Source: Siphonodentalium dalli
Lineage: Eukaryota; Mollusca; Scaphopoda; Gadilida; Siphonodentaliidae
Length of the DNA stretch: 64,000 bases
Assembly (NCBI GenBank): GCA_032622095.1
Contig: CP136063.1
Location: 274,219,426-274,283,425 of the forward strand
Reading direction: 5' to 3'
Shown: positions 40,795 through 53,061 of the stretch, piece after piece
How the letters are laid out: each line of letters begins with the position of its first letter
How positions within the stretch are numbered: position 1 is the first letter of the stretch
The notes under the pieces: generated by a model
The model's input: the letters and a program-made list of their open reading frames with translations, nothing else
What the model was told of the DNA's origin: nothing
Database searches by the model: none
Made by a program: the position numbers and the translations under genes

Positions 40795-40950
40795 CCATTA
40801 ACTACCTATGTAAGAATCTTTGCTACCTAATCAGTATTTAAAATACCAGATCCAGGTAGCTAAAATGACTAGGAAAAGTAGCTAAAAAGACTAGGAGAGT
40901 AGTGAAAACATTTTAACTACCCAAATCTACCTACTTTTTGTTTAGTGTGT

Positions 40951-41970
40951 ACGTATGACCGGAGGATAATATGAGAACCTCCCTCGCATATGACCGGTGG
41001 ATAATATGAGAACCTCCCTCGCGTATGACCGGCGGATAATATGTTCATATGAGAACCTCCACCGCGTATGACCGGCGGATAATATGTTCATATGAGAACC
41101 TCCCCAACGTATGGCCGGAGGATAATATGAGAACCTCCCTCGCGTATAACCGGTGGATAATATGAGAACCTCCCTCGCGTATGACCGGCGGATAATATGT
41201 TCATATGACAACCTCCCCTGTGTATGACCGGAGGCTAATATGAGAACCTCCCTCGCGTATAACCGGTGGATAATATGAGAACATCCCTCGCTTATGACCA
41301 GCGGATAATATGAACCTCCACCGCGTATGACCGGCGGATAATATGTTCATATCAGAACCTCCCCCACATATGATCGGAGGATAATATGAGAACTTCCACC
41401 GCGTATGACCGGTGGATAATATGAACCTCCACTGCGTATGACCGGCGAATAATATGTTCATATCAGAACCTCCCCCACGATGACCGGAGGATAATATGAG
41501 AACCTCCCTCGCGTATGACCGGCGGATAATATGAACCTCCACCGTGTATGACCGGCAGATAATATGTTCATATGAGAACCTCCCCTATGTATGACCGGAG
41601 GCTAATATGAGAACCTCCCTCGCGTATGACCGGTGGATAAAATGAACCTCCACCGCGTATGACCGGCAGATAATATATTCATATCAGAACCTCCCCCGCG
41701 TATGACTGGAGGATAATATGAAAACTTCCCTCGCGTATGACCGGCGGATAATATGAACCTCCACCACGTATGACCGGCAGATAATATGTTCATATCAGAA
41801 CTTCCCCCGCGTATGACTGGAGGATAATAAGAAAACTTCCCTCGCGTATGACCGGCGGATAATATGAACCTCCACGTGTATGACCGGCAGATAATATGTT
41901 CATATGAGAACCTCCCCCGCGTATTACTGGCAGATAATATGAAAACTTCACCGCATATATGAATGGCGGA
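40951..41970. repeat. Minisatellite, ~37/43-bp units, copy 2
   Basis: Same array in the second segmental copy, lacking about 76 bp (two units) near 41,390. Confidence 0.92.
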
Positions 41971-43930
41971 CACATAAGTTTTTAAGTCTATAAACACTAT
42001 TTGATTTGAATATTCTTTTGAATAGTCTTACCATTGACATATTCATTCGTTCAAACCAGTTGATCTATTTTGTAACTTGGCTTTTAGTCGCTGGGCTCCG
42101 GCATCTGGGCTTTTAGTCACAACTGAAATAAAAATAAGTGCGAATATCTTGGAGCGAATTTCTGCAACAATTTCACCGCCTGGTGGACCCATTTGGAAAA
42201 CATACATTCCCTGTGTCTAATTCTACATTTTGATATACTATACGCCCCATTATATTGAATATACCGGCTGAAATCGATCCTGTAATTGTAAACATCGAGT
42301 CTATTTTTAGCTGTTTTATCGGAGCGTGTTTGCGTGTTCTCCATTACAATATTCGCACTAAAACAGCCATATTGTAGCTAAAAACGAATGCACAGTATTC
42401 CACTGCGTTATTTGATACCTAAAACTTGTTGTTTGCTAGTGTATTCATCGAGAAATCTAAATTCTAAACATTAATGTCGAACGCAGTTTTTCGTGTTTGT
42501 GGCATTTTATGTTAGGTCAGTTGTCGACCGGATAATGTAACTTCCGGCCGTCCCACGCAATTTGAAAATCCTGTCCCGCAGATTGTCATGCTATCCCAAA
42601 TTCCACCCCATGTTAGGTCAGTTGTCGATCAAATAATGCAACTTCTGGTGTTTGGTTAGTGGCGGGGTTAATATGTTTGGATAGGGCGAACGTGTGCCTT
42701 TCGTTAGACACCAAAATGAGCCCCCTACGCCCTGTATTTCTCGAGATATCGGCCGTCCCACGCAATTTGAAATTCTGTCCCGCAGATTGTCGTTTTGTCC
42801 CATACCCCATCCCATCCCGCAGATTGTCATGTCCCGAAAAATACATTAAATACAATATTTATCACCGACGATGGAACATCTTAAACATTCCCGGAACTTG
42901 GCGGAAGTATAAATAGGATGCTGCTAAAACGCAGTTTGGTTGGTGCGTTAAAACAGGTAAAAAGGGGAACATCTCTAACCAGAGTTTTACCGAGCGAGTA
43001 CCACTCACTGCTTGAGCTGACACTCTCCAAAAATACGGAAACGCATACATGTATGTCGAATCGCGAAAATACAAATAACAATGTTATGGCTCTGTTATGT
43101 TTAGTAAGTTTTCACACATTATATATTTTCCCGCCAAAACAGATTGAATAATTCTGACTCGCTAACGACCAGGACTTCATGTTTAATATACTTCAGAAAT
43201 TATATAAGTCGCATTTTCATTTCAGTTGTCCCTATGTTGTGCCATACATTTGCAATATGCCGCACAATATCTGTATATACCGTTATGAATAGTTATCAGT
43301 ATCGCTCACAAACCGCTAGTGGTATGTAATTCTAAATGCTTGATATAGGTACACCATTCTAACGCCCCCTACCGGTTTAGCATCGGGAAGAAGTAAACGA
43401 GTGTTTGCGATGAATTTGATCTTTATTTTATAAGTTAGCTAATGAATGCATTCGCAGAAAATAGTCCTCAGAATACTTACTGACATCGACCGCCGTAGTA
43501 AGTTTTCACAAAAAATCAGAACTGCCATGTCGACAAAAGGCAACACTTTGTCAGAAAACAAGTGACGGTTTTGATTTGGTTGAGGGTGGCCGGATAATAT
43601 GGTAGCCTAATTTTGATGCGCAAATTAGCGTTTCTAGTTTATTATCGAAAAACAGCCGGTTTGAGAGTATAATATATAGCTGAATACAGCTAGGTTAGCT
43701 GATTACAGCTATTGTAGCTGTATTCTCACATTTGCCAGACCTGATAATAAGGCCAAAACAAAATGAATGCGTGTTTCCCGTAACCCGACCCAAGTTCATT
43801 TTATTTGTTTTAAATAAAGAAAATAAATCTAAAAACTGACCGACCACACTGATATTAACCAAACTATTTACGCGTGGTTCCATTTTATTTGATTCACCTC
43901 GCGAGATAAATGATATCTTTGATATATTTA
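41971..43930. other. Non-coding remainder of segmental copy 2
   Basis: Repeats 37,921-39,970 with the two indels noted for copy 2. No gene. Confidence 0.5.
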
Positions 43931-44791
43931 TATATTTTTCGCAAAGCCACATCGTCACTCTTCAAACAGTTCTAGTCAAATTACGACCGGGCTCAATACC
44001 AGAAGAGTACAGGTTATCGTTCCTCTTCGCTGACCGGAAGCACGTGTTTGTGTTGATATGGAGTACCGTTATTGTTGAGTGTATTTGAGCAAAAAAGCTG
44101 TAGCCAGCTGTGACTTATAAGACATGCGCAGTAGGAAGCTACAGCGGCCAGGGAAATTAATGGCGACTATCACTAAAGTAAACATTGTACCCCAACTCTG
44201 ATAGGAGAATTTCTTATCGTGGAGATATTTTTTTTAAAACTGCTCCCTGGGGGCACATACATTGTAATTGTCATTCCCATTTTGTTGGCATCAAACTAGA
44301 TATTTTATATCTATGATATATTTCCTGTTTGGTGGACTTATTATCGTAAAAATATATATAATTATATCTTGTTTGCATATATCGGTTTTATCACCAATTT
44401 GTTGGTTGATCGGGTCATAATATAGTGTTTGATTGTGGTTAGGCGTGGCCCACACCAGACCATAAAAAAATAAAATAATATGAAAAGCCTACTGCCCGCC
44501 CCTATTTTTATGGGGCATGTTACAGGAAATACACATTCATTTTGTTTTGGCCTACCATTTCATATGTATTAGGTGAAGGTCATTCTTCAGTTATCTTCAC
44601 CTTTAGCATTCCCGGTGTACTCGCTCCCCGACTTCGGAACACATTCAGCTCCCTGATGCCTAGATATATATACAAGTTTCGCGTTGTAGTTTCTCTTTGG
44701 AAACAGATTTGTCAATCTCACACGACTTCCCCATCAGTAAATCTATGGCTAAAAATTGTTAGAATGTACCGCCAATCCGCCGTCTTATCTA
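43931..44791. other. Unique AT-rich DNA
   Basis: No recognisable gene or repeat up to the TIR element. A 111-codon plus frame begins at 44,542 and runs into that element, so it is not credible. Confidence 0.5.
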
Positions 44792-45200
44792 CCCTGCTGG
44801 AAAAACAAGTGTCCATTGGCACCGCAGTGTATTTGCCGTTTGGCTGCGGTATCAGAGTTTGTAAATTCTGCAGTTGAGTACCGCGGCCGATCGGCAAGTA
44901 CACCGCAGCCGAACGACAAGTACACATGTACACCGTGGCCGAAAAGCAACTACATGTACAACAGGGCCGGATGGCATGTACACCATGGTTAGATTTCTGG
45001 TTTGTATTGTCTTTTTTCAGTTTAATGAATGTACATGTACACCGCGGCAATTACATTTACACCATGGCCGAATGGCAAATACACCGCGGCCCAACTGTAG
45101 TTAGCCGTTGGAGCCGCGGTGTACATGTAGTTGCATTTCGGCTGCGGTGGCAATGCTAACCGCAACGTGGTTAAGTGGACACTTGTTTTGCCTAGCAGGG
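44792..45200 (+). mobile_element. GC-rich TIR element inserting at TA, copy 1 (409 bp)
   Basis: The ends are CCCTGCTGGAAAAACAAG and the complement of CCCTGCTAGGCAAAACAAG, about 25 bp of inverted repeat, flanked on both sides by TA (44,790 and 45,201). Inside are many 22-24 bp variants of CACCGCGGCCGAACGGCAA in both orientations and one AT-rich segment ending TCTTTTTTCAGTTTAATG. It encodes no protein. The TA target fits Tc1/mariner-like mobilisation, but that is inference. Confidence 0.8.
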
Positions 45201-46107
45201 TACATGTACATGTATGTACTAACCTTGCCAGGTTTATTAAACAAAACTCAAAATAGTGTGCGACGACAAGGAAGTTTCAATTGTATTTAAAGGTACTCAA
45301 TCTGATTCGATAGTCCCCATATCATTAGATTCGAACAACATTTTTTTTAAATATGCTTCAGTCAGAATCTATTAAGGGGAAGGTCAAGTGAACAATTTTG
45401 AAAGGGGATTTCCATGCAAATCTCTTTAACAGAAGTTACGTAGTTGCATACATGAATAATTCTGAGTGATTTGGTGTGGTAATTAAAACAACGGATTGTC
45501 AAATATCAGACACACAAAAACCACTTGACTTTAGAGTTATCCATCTTCATACGCAATTTGATCCGAGAACTTCTTCTCGTTTACTTTTTGCCAGGCCACT
45601 AAAAAGTACCAGTGGTGATAAATAATGGATTGCAAAAATTTATATCTGATCACTCTGAGCTTTGATGGGTGGGTTCCTCGACTCAAATAAAATATTTGTT
45701 TCCCCAAAGCCAAAGAAATAGTAATTTGCGAGCGTTAATTCGGATTATGCATCTTTAAAGAGGATAATCGCATTAGACTAGAACTGAAATTAGGGAATGA
45801 ATAAATAAATGAATGTAATCAATGTATACAAAGTGAAATAAAACATTGCTTTTTGTTTGAGAATATTGCCATTTGATTGAAAGAATTATAGATTTCTGAA
45901 AAAATGGATGAATATATACCGGTATCAGGAATTATATTTTGTTTATTAGTCTCACTAATCGTTCTCAGTCTTTCTTAAATCAGCGACTTCATCACATGTA
46001 CTGTCATTTCATGTTCATGTACAGAGAAAATTACTGTTAAAACTTACGAAAGTTGTAGGTGATTTCATTTATCAGGTCTTTACTGAACATGTATGTTACA
46101 TCTACAG
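45201..46107. other. AT-rich non-coding DNA
   Basis: I see no gene or element. Contains repeated ACATGTAC words near its start and end, common in the rest of this window. Confidence 0.5.
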
Positions 46108-46208
46108 TAATGCCATAATTAATTGACTCCATAACCACAGCATAAGTATAGGTAAATTTTCAGGATTTAGTCGGAAAGATCTCGTCGAGTCGATTAATTA
46201 GGGCATTA
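46108..46208. mobile_element. Short MITE, TAATGCC family, copy 1
   Basis: TAATGCC at the left and GGGCATTA at the right, with sub-terminal ATTAATTGACTC/GAGTCGATTAAT also inverted. It shares the internal TTTTCAGGATTTAGTCGG with the larger palindromic copy at 54,916. The terminal TA may be the target duplication. Confidence 0.65.
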
Positions 46209-47009
46209 CTGTACATGTACATGTATACTTATTAGTGGTTTTTTTCTTCCTATTTTTCCAGATTTTTCAGAGATGCTTCAGATCTACCGGTACATCCTGT
46301 TCATCACATGCACTATCTATCAGAAGTTCAATTCTGTGATCTGAGATCTCACATGTACTGGTTTCTGAATAAATTAGCAAATGTTGTCAGACAACTTCCT
46401 TGAACAGGTGTAAAATTCACATTCACAAGCAGTGATTAAATGGAACTGTAAAGCCAATATGTTTTGTGTGACCCTGCGAGCTCGCATGATGGAAAGACAA
46501 TATCTACCGTACAACAAGGACCAACGATTTTCAAGAATTTGCATCTTATAATACTAGAATGAAGTTTTGGGAAACTCAAGATTCTTTCCAAACTATTTGA
46601 GTTTTTCAAGAGTGCAATGGATGTCTTTGGGGGAAAACCCATTTGTACACTGTATAGTGATTCTTGAATCTGTAGTCACTAAGGAATTCACTCCATGAAG
46701 CTGATGCAGATTTATTTCTCCTGTGCAACAAATCTTATCATGGCATAGAACAATCTTATATACATGTATGTTTGGAAAGCGCCATACGTTACACGCGAAG
46801 GTGTATGTCTAACAGAAAGTGCACTGGTAACCAAAGAAGACCCGAAGACTCCACCGTGATGTAATTGCCTTCTGATTAATAAAATATTGGTGCCAACTAT
46901 GTGAACATAATATTTTTAACTAAATCCAAATTCACCAACAACCATAATATCACAGTGGATTATTTTATTATTAGAATGACATGCCCGGTGGTGTCATTTT
47001 TAAAAGGAA
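46209..47009. other. Unique AT-rich DNA before the inverted arm
   Basis: No gene that I can support. A 68-codon minus frame at 46,436-46,642 shows no motif. Confidence 0.45.
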
Positions 47010-48705
47010 GTGTAACTGGTAATTTCTTGCTATGTTTGTCATGTTCCAGGATACAGAGTGTGTTGAGAAGTTTGTCCATATGCTCGCTACATACATTTGT
47101 ATAACATTGTTTTGTCCTGTAAAACTACTGGTGGTGTATGGTGTCTGTTAAGTTTAAGCATATATGGAACTTATCCCAAGACAAATAATATCACAAAAAT
47201 TATTAAAATTTCCAGTTTTGTGGTTAAGTATATGTGTTTTCAAATACAAATTTTGCGATTTCATTGATTTTTAAAGCACAGTGTTAGGCAAAACACATCT
47301 TATACAAATGTCGACATGATTGGGGGGGGCTTGGGAGATGGTGTTCTATCAAATCACAAATACAACCACTCATGTAAGTTACTAGTGGAAAAGTTGACAC
47401 TCCTGTAATAACGGAAGGACATTTGATAGGCCAAGCAGGGACATGGCGATGGGGGGGGGGGGATGTCGATGTCCCCAACTCAGGTCAAATTTTTCAATAG
47501 TTGGAAATTTCATGTCTGACGGAACAGTAGGTTGCAATTGTTCTTGTAGTTTTATTTTCCAACAATTTATTAATGGGAATTTTTTTTTAGAACAACATTT
47601 GTATATTTCCTACTTTATATCAATTTGTTTTAATGAAATTGCTATCAGTTGGAAATTTATTGTCATGAATCTCTACTTTGGCTACGTGCCGTGTGGGTAG
47701 AAAAGAGTAGAGATTTGTGACATGATCTAGGTCCCTCCCCTCCCAAAAACTGCTTATTAATTTAAGAAAATAATATTTTCCGACTTTAGACATCAGTTCG
47801 ACATTTTCCAACCGTCGGGGGTGTCAGTTGGAAATTTCTCATGCAAAGATTGAGGCCAGTCTAAATGATAGATATTCTAGCCACGTCCCCGATCCAAAAT
47901 CTTTCAATCACGCCATTTACAATCGTGCGATAAACTGACAACCGGAATACAAACATGCATTATTATTGTTATGTATATTATCTCATACCAAGCATGCGCC
48001 CATGTGCTTGTGACATACACAACGACAATAGTCTTAATTTGTTACTGGTACTTAGTTCAATCATGGCAAGTTCTTAATTTCACAATAAGTTTATTATTAA
48101 CCTCAATTTAGGAGAGTATATATACAAATGACAAATATATACATGTTATATAAATATGCATGTAAATGTTATACTAATCACAATATTAATCATACAGTGT
48201 TTATGCTATCTCACACGCATGCGGCCAGGTTCTGATATTTTCAAGTTTTAAGTGTTAGTGAGGTTGGTGATAATCTAGAGGATTTAGAAATGGGAAGGCA
48301 TACACAGAGGTGCCCGAATATCAGTTGCCCTTTTAAAACCTGATTAGCAATATCACATGCGTGTGATCGAGCGAAATAAAATTTCCAAATAAACTATTTA
48401 CTGGACATCAAAGTTGAGTATAACAAATTGAGAATGTGTGTCTTCATATTACATTCTCGAGTGAATTTAGACAAAGGTTTCAGACATCGAATTCACCAAT
48501 ATAATATGTATCAAAAGTGAGTGATTCTCATTTTGATGTGGAAAGTTAATTGAAAAGAGCAAGTAAATTAAATTAATATTTATTTCTTGTACATGTATAT
48601 ACATGTATCCATTTTGAGCCTCTTCAGAGTGGATAACGTTATACAAATGTTTACTATAAATTTATCTGACCTGCATGTACCACTAACTAAATTCCTGAAC
48701 CACGT
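47010..48705. other. Host DNA of the left arm outside the fold-back element
   Basis: AT-rich and non-coding. A C-rich/G-rich run sits at 47,450-47,462, and AGTTGGAAATTT recurs four times between 47,500 and 47,840. The part from 47,895 to 48,705 is also present in direct orientation at about 51,750-52,311, minus about 240 bp. Confidence 0.6.
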
Positions 48706-49300
48706 GTTATGCCAGCTTTTGAAGTAATGACCACTTTTGAAGTAGTTCTCCACCTTTGAAGTAAAAAACGCCAGCTTTTGAAGTACCTCACCACTTTTGT
48801 AATAAAATCGCCAGCTTTTGTAGTAAAGTGAGGTCTCCGCTTTTGAAGTAAAAAACGCCAGCTTTTGTAGTTAAACAAACTAGGTCTCCACACCTGTAAT
48901 CGACCATACGAATGTGACATGGTTTGAATAGCTTTCAGTCATACCAACACGAGAAATCGCAGTCAATCGCCCATACACGTGTGACGTGTACCAAAAGGCA
49001 CTTAGTGAGTCCGGTTGCGTGACAAAATAATACACACCGGTAATCGACCATATGAGTGTGACGTGGTTTTAATAGCCTCCAGTCATACCAACACAAGATA
49101 AATCAGTCAATCGCCTATACACGTGTGACGTGTACCAAAAGGCACTTAGTGAGTCCGGTTCCGTGACAAAACAATCCACACCGGTAATCGACCATATGCA
49201 TGTGATGTGGTTCGAATAGCCTTCAGTCATACCAACACAAGATAATTTACAGCGTCATCGCCCATACAACTGTGACGTGTTCCAAAAGGCATTAGTGGGT
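48706..49300 (+). repeat. Left TIR of left fold-back element
   Basis: 48,706-48,890 holds GCCAGCTTTTGAAGTA-type repeats with variants in CACTTTTG and CTCCGCTTTTG. From 48,901 a unit of 144 bp repeats (CGACCATA at 48,901, 49,045 and 49,189) with CGCCCATACACGTGTGACGTG and GAGTCCGGTTGCGTGAC (given in pieces). Confidence 0.85.
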
Positions 49301-49369
49301 CCGTTTTCCTGCCTAAGCTTATTAACACACATAGATGACCAATCATACGAGTATATAAGATTGTTCCCA

Positions 49370-49480
49370 GTCAGCCTGACAACCCACATCATTGAATGCC
49401 CTTACAAGTCCGACCTTTGTCAGAAGAAGTTTGATGTGACATTGAGTGAGACAAGACGTTTTGTCAGTCCAGTAACATGA
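49370..49480 (+). pseudogene. Decayed C2H2 zinc-finger-like remnant, left copy
   Basis: In the element core a frame reads LTTHIIECPYKSDLCQKKF followed by DVTLSETRR and a stop at 49,480. This resembles the end of one finger (L..H), a shortened linker and the start of the next (CPYxCDLCxKKF). Here the first zinc-binding Cys is Ser. The finger has no downstream His pair and the linker TGEKP is not intact, so it cannot be functional. It may be a captured host-gene fragment or coincidence; the partner copy at 61,554 keeps the Cys, which strengthens the reading. Confidence 0.4.
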
Positions 49481-50624
49481 CAACATATATAGTTCGTCGA
49501 AATTAGGTGATGTAGTAGTTCCAACGGAACATAGTTGGTATATTTGGCCTCACTTTTAATTGCATATTCATACCCTCGGAATTAGGTGATCCGCCGACGC
49601 TTTAGGGACAGCAGGAAATGTTTGGTTTATTAGCTTCGTCTCTGGAAGGCGACATTAACAACAAATTTCGATCATTGAAATTATGTCACATAACCGAAGT
49701 ATTAGAACTACGTCAAACGTGGCCAGCTATAAACACGGGGCACAGTAATGTGTTGTGTGGAAACCGTTGGGTTCACATATCCTCTGATGATTGAGTATAT
49801 AAAATAACGGAGTCGATGGCATTATATCGCTATACAGGGAAAGTTAAACTTTCAAGTCTCAATGTTCTTGATGCCAAAGGTTCAGTCTCCTTTCAAAATT
49901 TATTCAACACAATATACGAATACAAATAATTTTATTGTCAATTTTCAGTCAAAGAAATACATAATGAAACGCATAATAAAATTAAGAATGAATGGAACGA
50001 TGTTGTTGATGTAGTTAATTAATAATTAGTCAACTTTATCCTTAACATCCCCTTAGACGCTATATTTCTTGAATAGTTATGTATAATATTGTATAGCTTG
50101 ATCCCTTGTCGCCTCTCATCCACATCAACAATTCTGCTATCTAAATCTTTTTTGTTTATTATGGTCAATAAATTAAATCAATATGCTATCATGAAGACAA
50201 TATATGATGGTATACATATTTACTATTGCTATGTTGCACCTATCAATTGGGGTCAGACTAAGTGGTGTACTATATACAGGGAAGGTGTCTCGTGGACTGA
50301 TAACTTAACATAAAAACAATGATGAATTATTTTGAGATATCTCAGAACACAACAAAACACACATATCAAAACACAATATATGTAGGTACATATTCTAGTT
50401 GGTAGTCTATATTGTTAATGGTCACTGATCCGAAATATTTCATGCACGTATATTTCAGCGATTAGTTTTAATCTTGAAGTGTAGTTTATAAAGAAAGTCT
50501 TATTGTTTTAGTAATATACCAGATCTCTAAATCTACCAGCCTTGCAAATTCGTCCACCGATTCACGTTTAATGAAGCCAAATTATAATAAATCAAGTTCA
50601 CAGTTCACCCAGAAATGTCCCTCA
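49481..50624. other. Non-coding part of the fold-back core, left copy
   Basis: AT-rich, with a doubled GGAATTAGGTGAT/AAATTAGGTGAT. A 74-codon frame at 50,089-50,313 is conserved in the other copy at 60,714-60,944 but has no known motif, and the two copies differ by an indel-like two-residue change. I see no transposase signature. Confidence 0.55.
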
Positions 50625-51273
50625 AGTCTTTTGGTACACGTCACACGTGTATGGGCGATTGACTATGTGATTTGTCTTGTGATAGTTTAACTGAAAGCTA
50701 TTCAAACCACGTCACACTCGTATGGTCGATTACCGGTGTAGATTATTTTGTCACGGAACGGACTCATTAAGTACCTTTTGGTACACGTCACACGTTTATG
50801 GACGATTGACTGTGTGATATTTTAACTGAAAGCTATTCAAACCACGTCACACTCGTTTGGTCGATTACCGGTGTGTATTCTTTTGTCACGCAACCGGACT
50901 CACTAAGTGCCTTTTGGTACACGTCACACGTGTATGGGCGATTGACTGCGATTTCTCTTGTGTTGGTATGACTGAAAGCTATTCAAACCACATCACACTC
51001 GTGTGGGCGATAGCCACAATGGATTATCGGGTTGACTTTGTCATGAAAATCGTTCAGCGCCCGTCAAAATGTATTGAGTCAGTTTACTTCAAAAGCTGTA
51101 ATTTTGTTATTACAAAAGTGGAGACCTACAAAAGCTGGCGTGTTTTACTTCAAAAGCGGAGACCTCACTTTACTACAAAAGCTGGCGATTTTATTACAAA
51201 AGTGGTGAGGTACTTCAAAAGCTGGCGTTTTTTACTTCAAAAGTGGAGACCTACTTCCAAAAGCTGGCGTAAC
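50625..51273 (-). repeat. Right TIR of left fold-back element
   Basis: Inverted counterpart of the left TIR. The three long units read GTACACGTCACACGTGTATGG at about 50,633, 50,780 and 50,919 (spacing 147 and 139), and the short TTCAAAAGCTGGCG repeats finish at 51,273. A 199-codon frame crossing 50,857-51,456 is a product of this repeat. Confidence 0.85.
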
Positions 51274-51740
51274 AACCATGACAACAAAAAGCAATTATTA
51301 ATAGGTTCAATTAGATTATCAAAGAAAGAATATACGCCACTGAAGGATTCCAGTCAATCCCTCTTGCAGGTAGATGTTATATGTTATGCACATCAATTTG
51401 AAAGCATGCAATATTTTAAAGGAGACAAGTTTTGTAATACAGCCTTACGGTTTTGACATACAAATATTGTTAGTAAAATGCTTAAATTTACCATTTTGTG
51501 TTGTTAAATCTATGTATATATCATATTCCGGAAGATTCGTCCATATAGTTTAACGACATTGATCAACGCATCTTGCATATTGATCGGACAGTCCTTTATT
51601 GATGAAGTAGCGCAGTGTAAAATGATAAGTGCAGGAACGAATTGTAAAAACAGTTTAAAAAAATACAGCCTTACGGTTGTGACATAGCCAGTAATTGGGT
51701 ACCGTTAGAGTATTCTCGACGCTACCTGGTATGACCGAGA
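51274..51740. other. Right flank of the left fold-back insertion
   Basis: Begins with the target duplicate AACCATGA. It is repeated in direct orientation at 52,304-52,740, without the element, and in inverted orientation at about 59,546-59,738. Confidence 0.8.
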
Positions 51741-52740
51741 CCCAGATCAAAAAATCTTTCAATCACGCCATTACAATCGTGCGATAAAACTGACAATCGG
51801 AATACAAACATGCATTATTATTGTTATGTATATTATCTCGTACCAAGCGTGCGCCCATATGCTTGTGACATACACGACGACAATAGTCTTAATTTGTTAC
51901 TGGCACTTAGTTCAATCGTGGCAAGTTCTTAATTTCACAATAAGTTTATTGTTAACCTCAATTTAGAAGAGCATATATACAGCTGACAAATATACACATG
52001 TTATATAAATATGTATGCAAATGTTATACTAATCACACTATTAATCATACAGTGTTTATGTCATGTCACACGCATGCGGCCAGGTTCTGGCATTTTTAAG
52101 TGTTAGTGAGGTCGGTGATAATCTAGAGGATTTAGAAATGGGAAGGCATACACAGAGGTGTCCGAATATCAGTTGCCATTTTAAAACCTGATTAGCAATA
52201 TCACATGCGTGTGATCGAGCGAAATAAAATTTCAAATAAACTATATACTGGACATCAAAGTTGAGTAGTTCTGACCTACACGTACCACTATCTAAAATTC
52301 CTGAACCATGACAACAAAAAGCAATTATTAATAGGTTCAATTAGATTATCAAAGAAAAAACATACGCCACTGAAGGATTCCAGTCAATCCCCCTTCCATG
52401 TAGATGTTATATGTTATGCACAGCAATTTGAAATCGTGCGATATTTTAAAGGAGACAAGTTTTGTAATACAGCCTTACTACCATTTTCTGTTGTTAAATC
52501 TATGTATCATGGTTGCATGGATATATCGATATTCCGGAAGATTCGTCCATATAGTTTAACGACCTTGGTCAACACAATGAACGCATATTGCATATAGATC
52601 TGACATTCCTGTTATATTGAGGCAGTAGCGCAGTGTACAATTATAAGTGTCGGAACGAATTGTAAAAAAAAGTTTTAAAATATACAGCCTTACGGTTGTG
52701 GCATAGCCAGTAAATGGGTACCGTTACAGTATTCTCGACG
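51741..52740 (+). repeat. Direct paralogue of the fold-back insertion locus without the element
   Basis: 51,750-52,303 matches 47,895-48,697, from AATCTTTCAATCACGCCA to TTCCTGAACC, with an internal loss of about 240 bp. 52,304-52,740 matches 51,274-51,720. Together they rebuild the locus as it was before the fold-back element arrived. Confidence 0.85.
52304..52311 (+). other. Empty target site of the fold-back element
   Basis: AACCATGA appears once here between the two flanks that, at 48,698 and 51,274, are separated by the 2.57-kb element. This supports both the element boundaries and a target duplication of 7-8 bp. Confidence 0.82.
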
Positions 52741-52994
52741 CTACCTGACATGCCCGAGTATTTGGTGTCGTTTAAATTTTGTGAGATATGACAATTATCC
52801 CAAGAAATATTGTCACTATAAAATGCTTAAATTTTCCATTTGTGTGGTTGAATATATGAGTTTCCAACTTGAAATTTCCCGCTTACATTGAACCACTCAC
52901 CTTTCTGTCAGGGATGTAGAGGGAATCATTTAGCATACTTATATCAGTTCAGTGTGAGATAAACACAGAACCGCATATGTGTGTTACCTGTCAA

Positions 52995-53061
52995 GCGGGA
53001 AATGACATAGTCGTGATATGGCCTAGCGGCTGAAACGACGTTAAACCCTCAATCAAACAAA
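52995..53061 (+). mobile_element. 5'-truncated SINE tail (67 bp) with 12-bp target duplication
   Basis: GTTACCTGTCAA occurs at 52,983-52,994 and 53,062-53,073, exactly bounding a 67-bp insert. The insert has GATATGGCCTAGCGGCTG, ACGACGTTAAACCCTC and ends CAATCAAACAAA, the type of 3' end I associate with tRNA-derived SINEs of molluscs. The tRNA-like head is missing, as expected of 5' truncation during LINE-driven insertion. Confidence 0.7.

Larger units (their letters stand above)
39971..43930 (+). repeat. Tandem segmental duplication, copy 2 (~3.96 kb)
   Basis: Near-identical to copy 1. The lag is 4,120 bp at the start, 4,050 after the minisatellite and 3,961 after the 38.45-kb repeat. The steps come from a G-run expansion at about 40,505, a 76-bp loss in the minisatellite near 41,390, a gain of about 15 bp near 42,405 and a loss of about 104 bp near 42,548. 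Right edge at GATATATTTAT followed by ATATTTTTCGC. Confidence 0.93.
48706..51273 (+). mobile_element. Fold-back transposable element, left copy (2,568 bp)
   Basis: The ends are GTTATGCCAGCTTTTGAAG and the complement of GTTACGCCAGCTTTTGGAAG. Flanks AACCACGT (48,698-48,705) and AACCATGA (51,274-51,281) look like a 7-8 bp target duplication, and the related unfilled site at 52,304 reads CTGAACCATGACAAC. Each TIR is about 0.6 kb and is itself built of repeats: short GCCAGCTTTTGAAGTA units outside and about three units of 144 bp inside. The core (about 49,300-50,625) is single copy and lacks an intact transposase. This layout is known from fold-back families such as FB and Galileo, but no sequence relationship is claimed. 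Confidence 0.88.

Noticed and set aside
50089-50313. Conserved 74-codon frame in the fold-back core (partner at 60,714-60,944)
   Set aside because: Conservation is explained by the inverted duplication. No transposase or other motif, and no sign of selection can be judged by eye.
50857-51456. 199-codon plus frame
   Set aside because: It runs through the 144-bp and GCCAGCTTTTG repeats of a transposon TIR and into unrelated flank. No motif.
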